Positions 18,553 through 27,123 of a stretch of 64,000 nucleotides of DNA are shown piece after piece. The stretch is from Herbaspirillum aquaticum. Its GTDB lineage: Bacteria; Pseudomonadota; Gammaproteobacteria; Burkholderiales; Burkholderiaceae_D. Location of the stretch: contig NZ_NJGV01000021.1 in the NCBI RefSeq assembly GCF_002213425.1, forward strand, positions 62,001 to 126,000, written 5' to 3'. Under the pieces are notes generated by a model, which was not told the origin of the DNA, searched no databases, and saw nothing but the letters and a program-made list of their open reading frames with translations. Each line of letters begins with the position of its first letter. Position 1 is the stretch's first letter. The position numbers and the translations under genes are program-made.

Positions 18553-19002
18553 CTAGGTGGCGTCGGTCAGCTTGCGTGGCCGTCCGCCTTTCCGGCCATT
18601 TTCGCGTACTGCCAGAATCTTGGCCTCGCTGCTGCGGCTGCCGTTACGGGCGGCGGCGACAGTGGTGGCCAACTTCATCAACGAAGGGCTGGCTGCGACC
18701 AGCCCCGCTATCGACACGTGCAGGTCCCGCTCTTCCAGGCAGAGGGCACTGCCGGCGTAACCGATTTCGATGCGCCCGAGCTCAGCGGTACTCAAGGTGC
18801 TGAACTCGGGATAGTGGTCAATCGGCAGCAAGATGCCAGTCTTGTCGGCGAAGCCGATAGCAATGGCTTCAAGACTGGGCAGATAGGTCACGCGGGTAGC
18901 CTGCAAGCCAGACCGGCTGCGCTGTCGGCCCAAGGCCATGGCCTGCTCCAGCACTTCGTCGGTGACAGGCGGGTTGTCTCTTTTCTTTGCTTTGATCGTC
19001 AT
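18553..19002 (-). CDS. DUF2442-domain protein with basic GRPRK tail (putative antitoxin-like partner)
   Basis: A 149-residue protein. The centre resembles DUF2442: VTYLPSLEAIAIGFADKTGI, then STAELGRIEIGYAGSALCLEERDLHVSIAGLV. The C-terminus carries GRKGGRPRK (136-144), an AT-hook-like basic motif that could bind DNA. Its start overlaps the stop of the upstream DUF4160-like gene (ATGA), so the two are coupled. Small coupled pairs of this type are sometimes predicted as toxin-antitoxin-like modules; no activity is shown here. Confidence 0.7.
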   Translation of the reverse strand: MTIKAKKRDNPPVTDEVLEQAMALGRQRSRSGLQATRVTYLPSLEAIAIGFADKTGILLPIDHYPEFSTLSTAELGRIEIGYAGSALCLEERDLHVSIAGLVAASPSLMKLATTVAAARNGSRSSEAKILAVRENGRKGGRPRKLTDAT

Positions 19003-19427
19003 AGCTCAATCTCCAAGGGCAACGCATGCCCCACAAGTTGCAACTCGGTCCGGTCGCGCCAGGGCACATAACGCGCCCAGACGATCTCGAAGGTATTTCT
19101 CCGGAACACACTGGGGCTGACCACCTGTTCCCTGTAGGGATCCCAATGCTGGTGCTCGACACAGACAGAATGCCGACTCAACCACCACCGCTGGCGTGCC
19201 ATGCGCAGATTGGCTGGTTGCTCGATCACCTGCCTGAACTCCTCCAGCAAGGAGGCGCTTGGGCCCTGCCTGATCGGCTTCACATCCCACAGCGCCACGC
19301 CGTTATGCCAGAAGCTGAATTGGAAGCGGGCATCCCAGCGCTCGTTTCCCACATGCACATGCGGCGGGCAGTGTTCGTTGCGGGTGAAGATGGAAACAAC
19401 GTAGCCTCGATGGGAGCAGATCTTCAT
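18999..19427 (-). CDS. DUF4160-like protein (putative toxin-like partner)
   Basis: A 142-residue protein with the family signature near the N-terminus: a strand followed by NEHCPPHVHVG, then a tryptophan- and phenylalanine-rich beta region (ARFQFSFWHNGVALWDVKP). DUF4160 proteins commonly pair with DUF2442 proteins, as here. The C-terminal third (VFRRNTFEIVWARYVPWRDR onward) is not something I recognise and is longer than the usual short family members. The ATG at 19427 follows a 17-bp palindrome that covers the ribosome-binding site. Function unknown. Confidence 0.65.
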   Translation of the reverse strand: MKICSHRGYVVSIFTRNEHCPPHVHVGNERWDARFQFSFWHNGVALWDVKPIRQGPSASLLEEFRQVIEQPANLRMARQRWWLSRHSVCVEHQHWDPYREQVVSPSVFRRNTFEIVWARYVPWRDRTELQLVGHALPLEIEL

Positions 19428-19428
19428 A

Positions 19429-19445
19429 AACCTAACTGTTAGGTT
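19429..19445. promoter_or_regulatory. 17-bp palindrome at the start of the DUF4160/DUF2442 operon
   Basis: AACCTAACTGTTAGGTT is a perfect dyad with one central base, ending one base before the DUF4160 start codon. It overlaps the likely ribosome-binding site (TTAGG). It could be an operator for autoregulation by the gene pair or a small hairpin limiting translation. Confidence 0.6.
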
Positions 19446-19673
19446 ATTGGATTGAGAGCCCCAATGCAAGCCCTGGACGCACGCCAGGCTGCGGCGAGCG
19501 CAACTTGCATGCAAATACAACGGATGAACTCAGACGGGGAAGTGGAACGGCGCCGCGTCAGCAGCGCCGTGTTCCGAGGAGGCTAAGGAGAGAAGGAAGA
19601 GATGTCAGCGGCAAGGGCGAAGGTAACGCCACTTTCTAAAAAATTTTCAATACGTTCTCAAGACTCAGTGCAA

Positions 19674-20738
19674 TTAGTCCCTCACGCCCAGGCGATACAC
19701 CGTGGTCTGCCGATACACCTGCCCCGGCCGCAGGATCACCGCTTCGCGCAGCGGCGTGTTGACCTGGTCCGGATAGGACTGCGCCTCCAGGCAGAAGCCA
19801 TCATGGATCGCGTAAGGCTGCTCGCCCCGGCCCTGTACGCCGGAGAGGAAATTGCCGCTGTAGAACTGCAGCCCGGTCTCGGTGGTGGAAACGCGCAATT
19901 CGCGCCCCGACCCCGGCTCGTAGACGCTGGCCACTTCGCGCAAGGCCTGCGTCACGCGGCTCTCGCCCGGTGCCGGTTCGTGTTCGCTGCGCAGGCAATA
20001 GCAATGGTCGAACCCACCGGCCAGCTTCAGTTGCGGATCGGGCCAGTCCAGGCGCGGACCGATGGGGGCAGGCTGGCGGAAATCGAAGGCGCTGCCGGCC
20101 ACATCGGCGCGGCCTTCCGGAATCAGTTTGGCATCGACCTGCAGGTAGCCATCGGCCTCGATGGCGATGATGTGGTCGCGGATGTCGCCGGTGCCGCCAT
20201 TGAGGTTGAAATACGCATGCGAGGTCAGGTTGATGGGCGTGGCCGCATCGCTGGTGGCGGTGTAATCGATGCGCAACTGGCCCTCGTCATCCAGGCGATA
20301 CAGCACCGACGCCATCACCGTGCCCGGAAACCCCGCCTGCCCTGCCGGCGAGACCAGCATCAGGCGCAAGCCTTCCGGATCGGGCTGCACCTGCCAGCGC
20401 TGGGCATGGAAACCCTCGCGGCCGCCATGCAGGTGGTTCTCGCCTTCATTGCAATCGACCTGGTGCGCCACGCCGTCGAGTTCGAAACGGCCACCGGCGA
20501 TGCGGTTGCCCCAGCGCCCGACGATGGCGCCGAAATACGCCGGGTTGTGCGCGTATTGTTCGACCCGCTCGTAACCCAGCAGGACATCGGCCTCACGGCC
20601 ATAGCGATCAGGTGCCCACCAGTTGACCATGGTGGCGCCGAGGTCGCTGATGGTCACGCGCATGCCGGTGTGGTTGCGCAAGGTGTAGAGACGGATGCCG
20701 TCAGCGGAGGTGGTGTGGGAGAGGGTGAAGTGCGTCAT
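19674..20738 (-). CDS. Aldose 1-epimerase (galactose mutarotase family)
   Basis: A 354-residue mutarotase. Recognisable motifs are RWGNRIAGGRFELDG (substrate-contact arginine), NEGENHLHGGREGFH (conserved histidine), TSHAYFNLNGG (catalytic histidine of the NLTNHSYFNL-type motif) and FDHCYCLR. It interconverts the alpha and beta anomers of aldoses. Its start overlaps the stop of the xylR gene (ATGA), placing it in the xylose regulon, where it would supply the right xylose anomer to transport or dehydrogenation. Confidence 0.88.
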   Translation of the reverse strand: MTHFTLSHTTSADGIRLYTLRNHTGMRVTISDLGATMVNWWAPDRYGREADVLLGYERVEQYAHNPAYFGAIVGRWGNRIAGGRFELDGVAHQVDCNEGENHLHGGREGFHAQRWQVQPDPEGLRLMLVSPAGQAGFPGTVMASVLYRLDDEGQLRIDYTATSDAATPINLTSHAYFNLNGGTGDIRDHIIAIEADGYLQVDAKLIPEGRADVAGSAFDFRQPAPIGPRLDWPDPQLKLAGGFDHCYCLRSEHEPAPGESRVTQALREVASVYEPGSGRELRVSTTETGLQFYSGNFLSGVQGRGEQPYAIHDGFCLEAQSYPDQVNTPLREAVILRPGQVYRQTTVYRLGVRD

Positions 20739-22000
20739 TTTGTGGTGGTAAGAAGGGAGGGCCCCGTGGTTTTCTTCTTGGATCGGACGGCGGAGGCCGA
20801 CGGTGCCGCCGAGCGCTCCAGTCCGGCGGCGAATTGTTCCTGGTATTCCTTGGGCGTGCAGCCCAGTTCGCGCTTGAAGACCGCGTGCAGGTATTGCACC
20901 GTGGTGAAGCCGCAGCTGACCGCAATCTCGGCGGCGTGGCTGCCAGCCTGCTCCAGCATGCGCTTGGCGGCTTCCAGCTTGAAGCGCAGGATTTCGTCAT
21001 GGACGCTGCGGCCGAGCTCGCGGCGGAAATACCATTCCAGCGACGAGCGTGAAATGCCCACGTAATCGGCCACCTGGTCGGTCTTGATGCCCTGGCAGGC
21101 GTATTGGCGGATGAAGTGCATCGCCTGCATCACATGCGGATGGTTGCGGACCTCATGGCGGCTGGAGGCCAGCACGTTGATGCCCACCGGCGGCACCATG
21201 ATGCGCGTGTCCGGAAAGCGCGCCCCGTGCAGCATCTGGTGCAGCAGGTGGGCCGCAGTGCGGCCCATCTCCACGCTGCCCTGGATCACCGAACTCAAGG
21301 GGATGCGCGTCAACACGCGCGCCAGCGGATCATTGTCGATGCCGATCAAGGCCACCTGCTCGGGCACCGCGATACCGGCGAACAGGCAGGCCTGCAGCAA
21401 CTGCCGCGCCCGCGCATCGGTGACGGCGATGATGCCCACCGGCTTGGGCAGGCTGCGCACCCAGGCGATCTGCTGTTCCACGGCGGCATCCCACGATTGC
21501 GCACTGGTCCCCACGCCGCGATAGATGTGGCCGGTGATGCCATCGGCGCCGGTGAGGTCGGTGAAGATGCGCTCGCGCTCCTGCGCCCAGCGGTTGCAGG
21601 GCGACTCGGGCAGGCTGTACAGGGCGAAATGCTGCAGGCCGGCTTCGATCAGGTGGTCATAGGCCAGCTTGACCATCTTGTAGTTGTCGGTGGCCACATA
21701 GGGCCGGTTGGCCGGGTATTGCGAAGGGTCGGCATAGGAACCGCCGATGGCCACCACCGGCAGCTGCACGCCTTCCAGCGCAGCGGTCGTCACGGGATCG
21801 TCGAAGTCGGCAATGATGCCGTGCCCGGCCCAGCGCTCGATGCCCTGCGGGCGGCAGCGGAAATCCTCCTCCAGGTACAAGTCCCAGGAGGCGCGGGTGC
21901 TGCTGATGTATTCGCCGATGCCGGAAATGATTTCCCGATCGAAGATCTTGTTGCCATTGAAGAGCAACGCAATCCGGTGCACCGTGGGGGTTTTAGCCAC
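20735..22000 (-). CDS. xylR: XylR-type xylose-responsive transcriptional activator
   Basis: A 421-residue regulator with a LacI/periplasmic-binding-like sensor domain at the N-terminus (HRIALLFNGNKIFDREIISGIGEY, then EEDFRCRPQGIERWAGHGIIADFDD) and a C-terminal AraC-type double HTH (VADYVGISRSSLEWYFRREL, then AAEIAVSCGFTTVQYLHAVFKREL). This unusual fusion is diagnostic of XylR. I chose the GTG at 22000 because AGGAG lies 7 bases upstream and the N-terminus then aligns with known XylR; an ATG at 22069 has no ribosome-binding site. It should activate the divergent xylFGH operon in response to D-xylose. Confidence 0.9.
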   Translation of the reverse strand: MAKTPTVHRIALLFNGNKIFDREIISGIGEYISSTRASWDLYLEEDFRCRPQGIERWAGHGIIADFDDPVTTAALEGVQLPVVAIGGSYADPSQYPANRPYVATDNYKMVKLAYDHLIEAGLQHFALYSLPESPCNRWAQERERIFTDLTGADGITGHIYRGVGTSAQSWDAAVEQQIAWVRSLPKPVGIIAVTDARARQLLQACLFAGIAVPEQVALIGIDNDPLARVLTRIPLSSVIQGSVEMGRTAAHLLHQMLHGARFPDTRIMVPPVGINVLASSRHEVRNHPHVMQAMHFIRQYACQGIKTDQVADYVGISRSSLEWYFRRELGRSVHDEILRFKLEAAKRMLEQAGSHAAEIAVSCGFTTVQYLHAVFKRELGCTPKEYQEQFAAGLERSAAPSASAVRSKKKTTGPSLLTTTK

Positions 22001-22324
22001 GCTGTGTCTCCTGTTTGCCGGCGTCGTCGGGCGCGCCGTTCTCGTGTTCGTCGAATTGTAGCGAGCCATCGTCGAAATGACGGATATGTGCTCCTGCAAC
22101 AAAAAGAATCACTAAGCCGTTTGGTGAATTTCGTAATTGTAGAGGGGATTGGCCCGGGGCTAGTATCCCCCTCGCATCATCATGCGGCGTGGACCATTCC
22201 TGACAAGCTCGGCCCCACGCGCCATTGGAAGCGATTGCCCCAAAACGGGCCACCGGTTCCTCCCGGTCACGCCGCTTCAAAAATCATAATCAATTCAAAT
22301 TCAATTCAAATCGGAGACTGGACT
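22001..22324. promoter_or_regulatory. Divergent xylR / xylF promoter region
   Basis: A 324-base intergenic region without a gene. It contains an AT-rich stretch around 22090-22140 (CAACAAAAAGAATCACTAAG, TTTGGTGAATTTCGTAATTG) that is a plausible XylR site. Near 22290-22310, just before the xylF ribosome-binding site GGAGA, AATTCAA repeats occur in tandem. Confidence 0.6.
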
Positions 22325-23341
22325 ATGAAGGCAATGCTGAAGAAGACCGTATTGGCGCTGATGACCGTGACCACCCTGTCCATGGTGGCCGGCAGCGCCA
22401 TGGCCGACGCCAAGAACCCCAAGATCGGTTTTTCCATCGATGACCTGCGCGTGGAGCGCTGGGCGCGCGACCGCGACTTCTTCACCGCCGCCGCCGAAAA
22501 GCTGGGCGCCAAGGTCTTTGTGCAATCGGCCGATGCCAGCGAGCAACGCCAGATCTCCCAGATCGAGAACCTGATCTCGCGCGGCGTGGACGTGATCGTG
22601 ATCGTCCCCTTCAATGCCACGGTCCTGACCAACACCATCAAGGAAGCCAAGAAGGCCGGCATCAAGGTGCTGTCCTATGACCGCCTGATCTTGAACGCCG
22701 ATGTCGACGCCTACATCTCCTTCGACAACGAGAAGGTCGGTGAAATGCAGGCCGAGGGCATCCTGAAGGTCAAGAACAAGGGCAACTTCTTCCTGCTGGG
22801 TGGCTCGCCCACCGACAACAACGCCAAGATGTTCCGCGAAGGCCAGATGAAGGCCCTGAAGCCCTACATCGACAAGGGCGACATCAAGATCGTCGGCCAG
22901 CAATGGGTCAAGGAATGGAACCCGACCGAAGCCCTGTCCATCGTCGAGAATGCGCTGACGGCCAACAACAACAAGATCGACGCCATCGTGGCCTCCAACG
23001 ACGGTACTGCCGGTGGCGCGATCCAGGCCCTGGCCGCCCAGAAGCTGGCCGGCAAGGTGCCGGTCTCGGGCCAGGATGCCGACCTGGCTGCGGTCAAGCG
23101 TGTGGTGGCCGGTACCCAGACCATGACCGTCTACAAGCCCCTGAAGCAGATCGCCACCGAAGCGGCCAACCTGTCCGTGCAACTGGCCCGCAACGAGAAG
23201 CCGACCTACAACGCCCAGTACGACAACGGCTTCAAGAAGGTCGACAGCCTGCTGCTGAAGCCCATCCTGCTGACCAAGGAAAACGTCAAGGTGCTGGTCG
23301 ATGACGGCTTCTACACCCAGGCCCAGATCGACGGCCGTTGA
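22325..23341 (+). CDS. xylF: D-xylose ABC transporter, periplasmic binding protein
   Basis: A 338-residue protein with a signal peptide ending at AMADA and a mature sequence closely following E. coli XylF: IGFSIDDLRVERWARDRDFF, FVQSADASEQRQISQIENLI, SYDRLILNADVDAYISFDNEKVG, GGSPTDNNAKMF, DAIVASNDGTAGGAIQAL and SGQDADLAAVKR. It captures D-xylose in the periplasm for the XylGH importer. GGAGA precedes the ATG at 22325; the much longer upstream reading frame is antisense to xylR and not coding. Confidence 0.95.
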   Translation: MKAMLKKTVLALMTVTTLSMVAGSAMADAKNPKIGFSIDDLRVERWARDRDFFTAAAEKLGAKVFVQSADASEQRQISQIENLISRGVDVIVIVPFNATVLTNTIKEAKKAGIKVLSYDRLILNADVDAYISFDNEKVGEMQAEGILKVKNKGNFFLLGGSPTDNNAKMFREGQMKALKPYIDKGDIKIVGQQWVKEWNPTEALSIVENALTANNNKIDAIVASNDGTAGGAIQALAAQKLAGKVPVSGQDADLAAVKRVVAGTQTMTVYKPLKQIATEAANLSVQLARNEKPTYNAQYDNGFKKVDSLLLKPILLTKENVKVLVDDGFYTQAQIDGR

Positions 23342-23355
23342 TTCCTGAGTGACGA

Positions 23356-23384
23356 ACGCCGGCTGCCGCAACGGTAGCCGGCGT
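23356..23384 (+). promoter_or_regulatory. Intercistronic hairpin between xylF and xylG
   Basis: ACGCCGGCT (23356-23364) and AGCCGGCGT (23376-23384) form a perfect 9-bp stem in the 108-base gap. Stems after binding-protein genes in ABC operons commonly stabilise the upstream mRNA and give excess binding protein; that role is inferred here. Confidence 0.6.
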
Positions 23385-23449
23385 CGCCCTCTGCGCCCCC
23401 GGCAAGTCCGCCGGGCGCAGGCTTCAGAGGCTTCTTGGAAAGAACAGGC

Positions 23450-25006
23450 ATGTCCGAGTATCTGTTAGAAATGAAAGGCATCGTCAAGAGCTTTGGCGGT
23501 GTGCGTGCCCTGGACGGCATCAACATCAAGATCCGCCCCGGCGAATGCGTGGGCCTGTGCGGTGAAAACGGCGCGGGCAAATCGACGCTGATGAAGATTC
23601 TCTCCGGCGTTTATCCCCATGGCACCTGGGAGGGCGAGATCCTGTGGGACGGCAAGCCGCTGCAGGCCCATTCGGTGCGTGACACCGAAGCCGCCGGCAT
23701 CGTCATCATCCACCAGGAACTGATGCTGGTGCCCGAGCTGTCAGTGGCCGAGAACATCTTCATGGGCCACGAGATCACCCTGCCGGGTGGCCGCATGAAC
23801 TACCCCGCCATGTATCGCCGCGCCGAAGAACTGATGCGCGAGCTGAACATGCCCGACATCAACGTGTCCCTGCCGGTCTCGCAATATGGCGGTGGCCACC
23901 AGCAGCTGGTGGAAATCGCCAAGGCGCTCAACAAGGATGCGCGCCTCTTGATCCTGGACGAACCCTCGTCGTCGCTGACCGCCTCCGAAATCGCGGTGCT
24001 GCTCAAGATCATCAAGGACTTGAAGGCGCGCGGCGTGGCCTGCGTCTACATCTCCCACAAGCTCGACGAAGTGGCCGAGATCTGCGACACAATCTCGGTG
24101 ATCCGCGATGGCAAGCACATCGCCACCACGCCCATGCAGGACATGGATGTGGACAAGATCATCACCCAGATGGTCGGCCGCGAAATCACCGCCATGTACC
24201 CGGAGCGCAACCACGCCATCGGCGAAGTGGTGCTCGAAGCCCGCCACATCACCTGCTACGACATCGACAATCCGCGCCGCAAGCGCGTCGATGACGTCTC
24301 CTTCTCGGTGCGCCGGGGCGAGATCCTGGGCATTGCCGGACTGGTAGGTGCAGGACGCACCGAACTGGTCTCGGCCATCTTCGGCGCCTATCGCGGACGG
24401 TACGAAGGGCAGGTGCTGCTCGAAGGCAAACCGGCCGATACCGGCTCGCCCTTGAAGTCCATCCGCCAGGGCCTGTGCATGGTGCCGGAAGACCGCAAGC
24501 ACCATGGCATCGTGCCGGACCTGGATGTGGGCCAGAACATCACGCTGACCGTGCTGAACCGCTTCTCGCGCGGTACGCGCATCGACAGCAGCGCCGAACT
24601 GAAAACCATCCAGGGCGAGATCAGCCGCCTGCGCGTGAAGACTGCCACCCCCTTCCTGCCCATCACGGGGCTCTCGGGCGGCAACCAGCAGAAGGCGGTG
24701 CTCTCCAAGATGCTGCTGGCGCAGCCCAAAGTATTAATTTTGGACGAACCCACGCGCGGCGTGGACGTGGGCGCCAAGGCCGAGATCTACCGGCTCATTT
24801 CGGAGCTGGCCAAGCTGGGCCTGGCCATCATCATGGTCTCCTCGGAGCTGGCCGAAGTGCTGGGCGTGTCGGATCGCGTGCTGGTCATCGGCGAAGGCAA
24901 ACTGCGCGGCGACTTCGTCAACGACAACCTGAGCCAGGAAACCGTGCTGGCCGCAGCCATCAACCAGCCCGTCCCGCAAGCGTCCCCACGCGCGGTGGCG
25001 GTCTGA
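23450..25006 (+). CDS. xylG: D-xylose ABC transporter, ATP-binding protein
   Basis: A 518-residue duplicated ATPase of the carbohydrate CUT2 type. The first half has Walker A GENGAGKS at about 38-45, a signature-like QYGGGHQQ at 145-152 and [11 protein letters not shown]. The second half has the usual degenerate Walker A GLVGAGRT, signature LSGGNQQK at 408-415 and [14 protein letters not shown]. It energises D-xylose uptake with XylF and XylH. The ATG at 23450 gives [15 protein letters not shown], matching family N-termini. Confidence 0.95.
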   Translation: MSEYLLEMKGIVKSFGGVRALDGINIKIRPGECVGLCGENGAGKSTLMKILSGVYPHGTWEGEILWDGKPLQAHSVRDTEAAGIVIIHQELMLVPELSVAENIFMGHEITLPGGRMNYPAMYRRAEELMRELNMPDINVSLPVSQYGGGHQQLVEIAKALNKDARLLILDEPSSSLTASEIAVLLKIIKDLKARGVACVYISHKLDEVAEICDTISVIRDGKHIATTPMQDMDVDKIITQMVGREITAMYPERNHAIGEVVLEARHITCYDIDNPRRKRVDDVSFSVRRGEILGIAGLVGAGRTELVSAIFGAYRGRYEGQVLLEGKPADTGSPLKSIRQGLCMVPEDRKHHGIVPDLDVGQNITLTVLNRFSRGTRIDSSAELKTIQGEISRLRVKTATPFLPITGLSGGNQQKAVLSKMLLAQPKVLILDEPTRGVDVGAKAEIYRLISELAKLGLAIIMVSSELAEVLGVSDRVLVIGEGKLRGDFVNDNLSQETVLAAAINQPVPQASPRAVAV

Positions 25007-25031
25007 CAAAACATCACAAGGTGAATTCGGT

Positions 25032-26222
25032 ATGACTACAAGCAATCTGGGCAGCGCCACCGGCGGTGCGGTCGGTGGAGCGGGCGGCATGGCCAACCTG
25101 AAGCTGGTGTTTCGCCGCTACAAGATCATTGCGCTCTTGATCGCCATCGCCATCATCTGGGGCTTCTTCAGCTTCATGACCGATGGCGGTTTCCTCACGC
25201 CGCGCAACCTGTCGAACCTGCTGCGGCAGATGTCGGTGACCGGCATCCTGGCCTGCGGCATGGTGCTGGTCATCATCGCCGGTGAAATCGACCTGTCGGT
25301 GGGTTCGCTGCTGGGCCTCTTGGGCGGCATCGCTGCGCTCCTGGACGTGAGCCATCACCTGCCGCTGGCACTGAACCTGGTGCTGGCACTGGGCTTCGGC
25401 CTGGGGCTTGGCCTCTTGAACGGCTACCTGACGGCTTACCTGGGCATTCCCTCCTTCATCGTCGGCCTGGGCGGCATGCTGGCCTTCCGCGGCATCCTGC
25501 TGGGCATTACCGGCGGCCTCACCATTGCGCCGGTGTCGGACAACATGGTCTATCTCGGCCAGGGCTACCTGCCGCCGCAGATCGGCGTGGCGCTGGGCAT
25601 CGCCTTGTTCGTGCTGGCCTTGGCGCTGACCTGGATGAGCCGCGTCAACCGCAGCCGCCACGGCCTGCCGCTGGCGGCCCTCTGGCGCGATGGCTTGAAG
25701 GTGCTGGTGATCGGCGCGGTGCTGCTGGCCTTCGTGCGCACGCTCAACAGCTATGACGGCATTCCCGTGCCGGTGCTGCTGTTGCTGGCGCTGCTGGGCC
25801 TGTTCAGCTATGTGAGCACGCAGACCGTGTTCGGCCGCCGCATCTATTCGGTGGGCAGCAACATGGAAGCTACCCGCCTGTCGGGCGTGAACGTGCAGGC
25901 CGTCAAGCTGTGGGTGTTCGGCATCATGGGCCTCATGTGCGCACTGGCCGGCCTGGTCAACACCGCCCGCCTGGCTGCAGGTTCGCCGTCGGCAGGCAAC
26001 ATGGGCGAACTGGATGCGATCGCGGCCTGCTTCATCGGCGGCACGTCCATGCGCGGCGGCTCCGGCACCATCTATGGCGCACTGATCGGTGCACTGGTGA
26101 TGGCCAGCCTCGACAACGGCATGTCCATGCTGGACGTGGGCACCTACTGGCAGATGATCGTCAAGGGCAGCATCCTGGTGCTGGCGGTGTGGGTCGACGT
26201 GAGTACCCGTTCGGGCCGCTGA
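25032..26222 (+). CDS. xylH: D-xylose ABC transporter, permease
   Basis: A 396-residue integral membrane protein with about 10 hydrophobic segments and the CUT2 permease motifs GEIDLSVGSLLGLLGGIAA, TAYLGIPSFIVGLGGMLAFRGILL and, near the C-terminus, FIGGTSMRGGSGTIYGALIGALVMASLDNG. It forms the xylose channel with XylG. It starts 25 bases after xylG with a GGTG-type ribosome-binding site. Length and motifs are normal for XylH. Confidence 0.94.
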   Translation: MTTSNLGSATGGAVGGAGGMANLKLVFRRYKIIALLIAIAIIWGFFSFMTDGGFLTPRNLSNLLRQMSVTGILACGMVLVIIAGEIDLSVGSLLGLLGGIAALLDVSHHLPLALNLVLALGFGLGLGLLNGYLTAYLGIPSFIVGLGGMLAFRGILLGITGGLTIAPVSDNMVYLGQGYLPPQIGVALGIALFVLALALTWMSRVNRSRHGLPLAALWRDGLKVLVIGAVLLAFVRTLNSYDGIPVPVLLLLALLGLFSYVSTQTVFGRRIYSVGSNMEATRLSGVNVQAVKLWVFGIMGLMCALAGLVNTARLAAGSPSAGNMGELDAIAACFIGGTSMRGGSGTIYGALIGALVMASLDNGMSMLDVGTYWQMIVKGSILVLAVWVDVSTRSGR

Positions 26223-26256
26223 GCGCAACACTGAAATAATTATTTATATCGTTTCC

Positions 26257-26274
26257 GGGCCGCACCTGCGGCCC
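26257..26274 (+). promoter_or_regulatory. Hairpin between xylH and the xylose dehydrogenase gene
   Basis: GGGCCGC (26257-26263) pairs with GCGGCCC (26268-26274) around an ACCT loop, preceded by the AT-rich AAATAATTATTTATATC. It could be a weak terminator or processing stem separating transport from catabolic genes; no strong T-tract follows. Confidence 0.5.
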
Positions 26275-26298
26275 ATCCTTTACTCTGGAGTACCAAGC

Positions 26299-27090
26299 AT
26301 GACCGCAGCCACCACCCCCGCCTTCGAACACGCCCTCTATCGCAGCCTCGCCGGCAAGCGGGTCGTCATCACCGGCGGCGGCAGCGGCATCGGTGCGGCG
26401 CTGGTGGAAGCCTTCGCCGGACAAGGCGCGCAGGTGTGCTTCCTCGATATCGCCACCGAACCCTCGGAGGCACTGGTGGCCTCGCTCAAGGATGCCGCCG
26501 TGGCACCGCGCTTCTTCCCCTGCAACCTGATGAACCTGGACGCCCTGCGCGCCACCTTCACCGAGATCGACACCCTCATGGGCGGCGTCGACATCCTCAT
26601 CAACAACGCCGCCAATGATGACCGCCACAAGAGCGAAGACGTCACCCCCGCCTACTGGGATGAACGCCTGGCAGTCAACCTGCGCCACCAGTTCTTCTGC
26701 GCCCAGGCCGTACTGCCGGGCATGCGTGAACGCAAGGGCGGCGTGATCCTCAATTTCGGTTCCATCTCCTGGCACCTGGGCCTGCCCGACCTGACGCTGT
26801 ACATGACCGCCAAGGCCGGCATCGAAGGCATGACCCACGGCATGGCGCGCGACTTCGGCCGCGATGGCGTGCGCGTCAATGCGATCATCCCGGGTGCCAT
26901 CCGCACCCCGCGCCAGACATTGCTCTGGCACACCCCCGAAGAAGAGGCGAAAATCCTGGCTGCGCAATGCCTGCCGGTCCGTGTCGATCCGCATGATGTC
27001 GCGGCCCTGGCGCTGTTCCTGTCCTCCGACAGCGGCGCCAAATGCACCGGCCGCGAATACTACGTCGATGCCGGCTGGCTGGGCGCGTAA
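26299..27090 (+). CDS. xylB: NAD-dependent D-xylose 1-dehydrogenase (short-chain dehydrogenase)
   Basis: A 263-residue SDR. The cofactor loop TGGGSGIG is at 25-32, NNAANDDRHK at about 102-111, catalytic S155 in NFGSISWHLGL, and Y168-x3-K172. The motifs DVTPAYWDERLAVNLRH and NFGSISWHLGLPDL match the Caulobacter xylose dehydrogenase XylB closely. It oxidises D-xylose to D-xylonolactone, the first step of the Weimberg and Dahms pathways. xylB is the Caulobacter naming, not the E. coli xylulokinase. It follows the transporter genes by 76 bases. Confidence 0.9.
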   Translation: MTAATTPAFEHALYRSLAGKRVVITGGGSGIGAALVEAFAGQGAQVCFLDIATEPSEALVASLKDAAVAPRFFPCNLMNLDALRATFTEIDTLMGGVDILINNAANDDRHKSEDVTPAYWDERLAVNLRHQFFCAQAVLPGMRERKGGVILNFGSISWHLGLPDLTLYMTAKAGIEGMTHGMARDFGRDGVRVNAIIPGAIRTPRQTLLWHTPEEEAKILAAQCLPVRVDPHDVAALALFLSSDSGAKCTGREYYVDAGWLGA

Positions 27091-27123
27091 CTTATCCACA
27101 CGCCTTTCGGCCCAGAGGAATCC

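Noticed and set aside
19602-19673. A small gene starting at the purine-rich GAGGAGGCTAAGGAGAG ahead of ATG 19602
   Set aside because: The frame runs straight into the antisense of the mutarotase gene and has no domain; the purine-rich stretch alone does not justify a gene.
21104-22324. A long N-terminal extension of XylF
   Set aside because: It runs antisense to xylR; the ATG at 22325 has a ribosome-binding site and a proper signal peptide.
26299-27090. Reading the SDR gene as a generic 3-oxoacyl-ACP reductase
   Set aside because: Segments such as NNAANDDRHK and SISWHLGLPDL and the operon context match xylose dehydrogenase far better.
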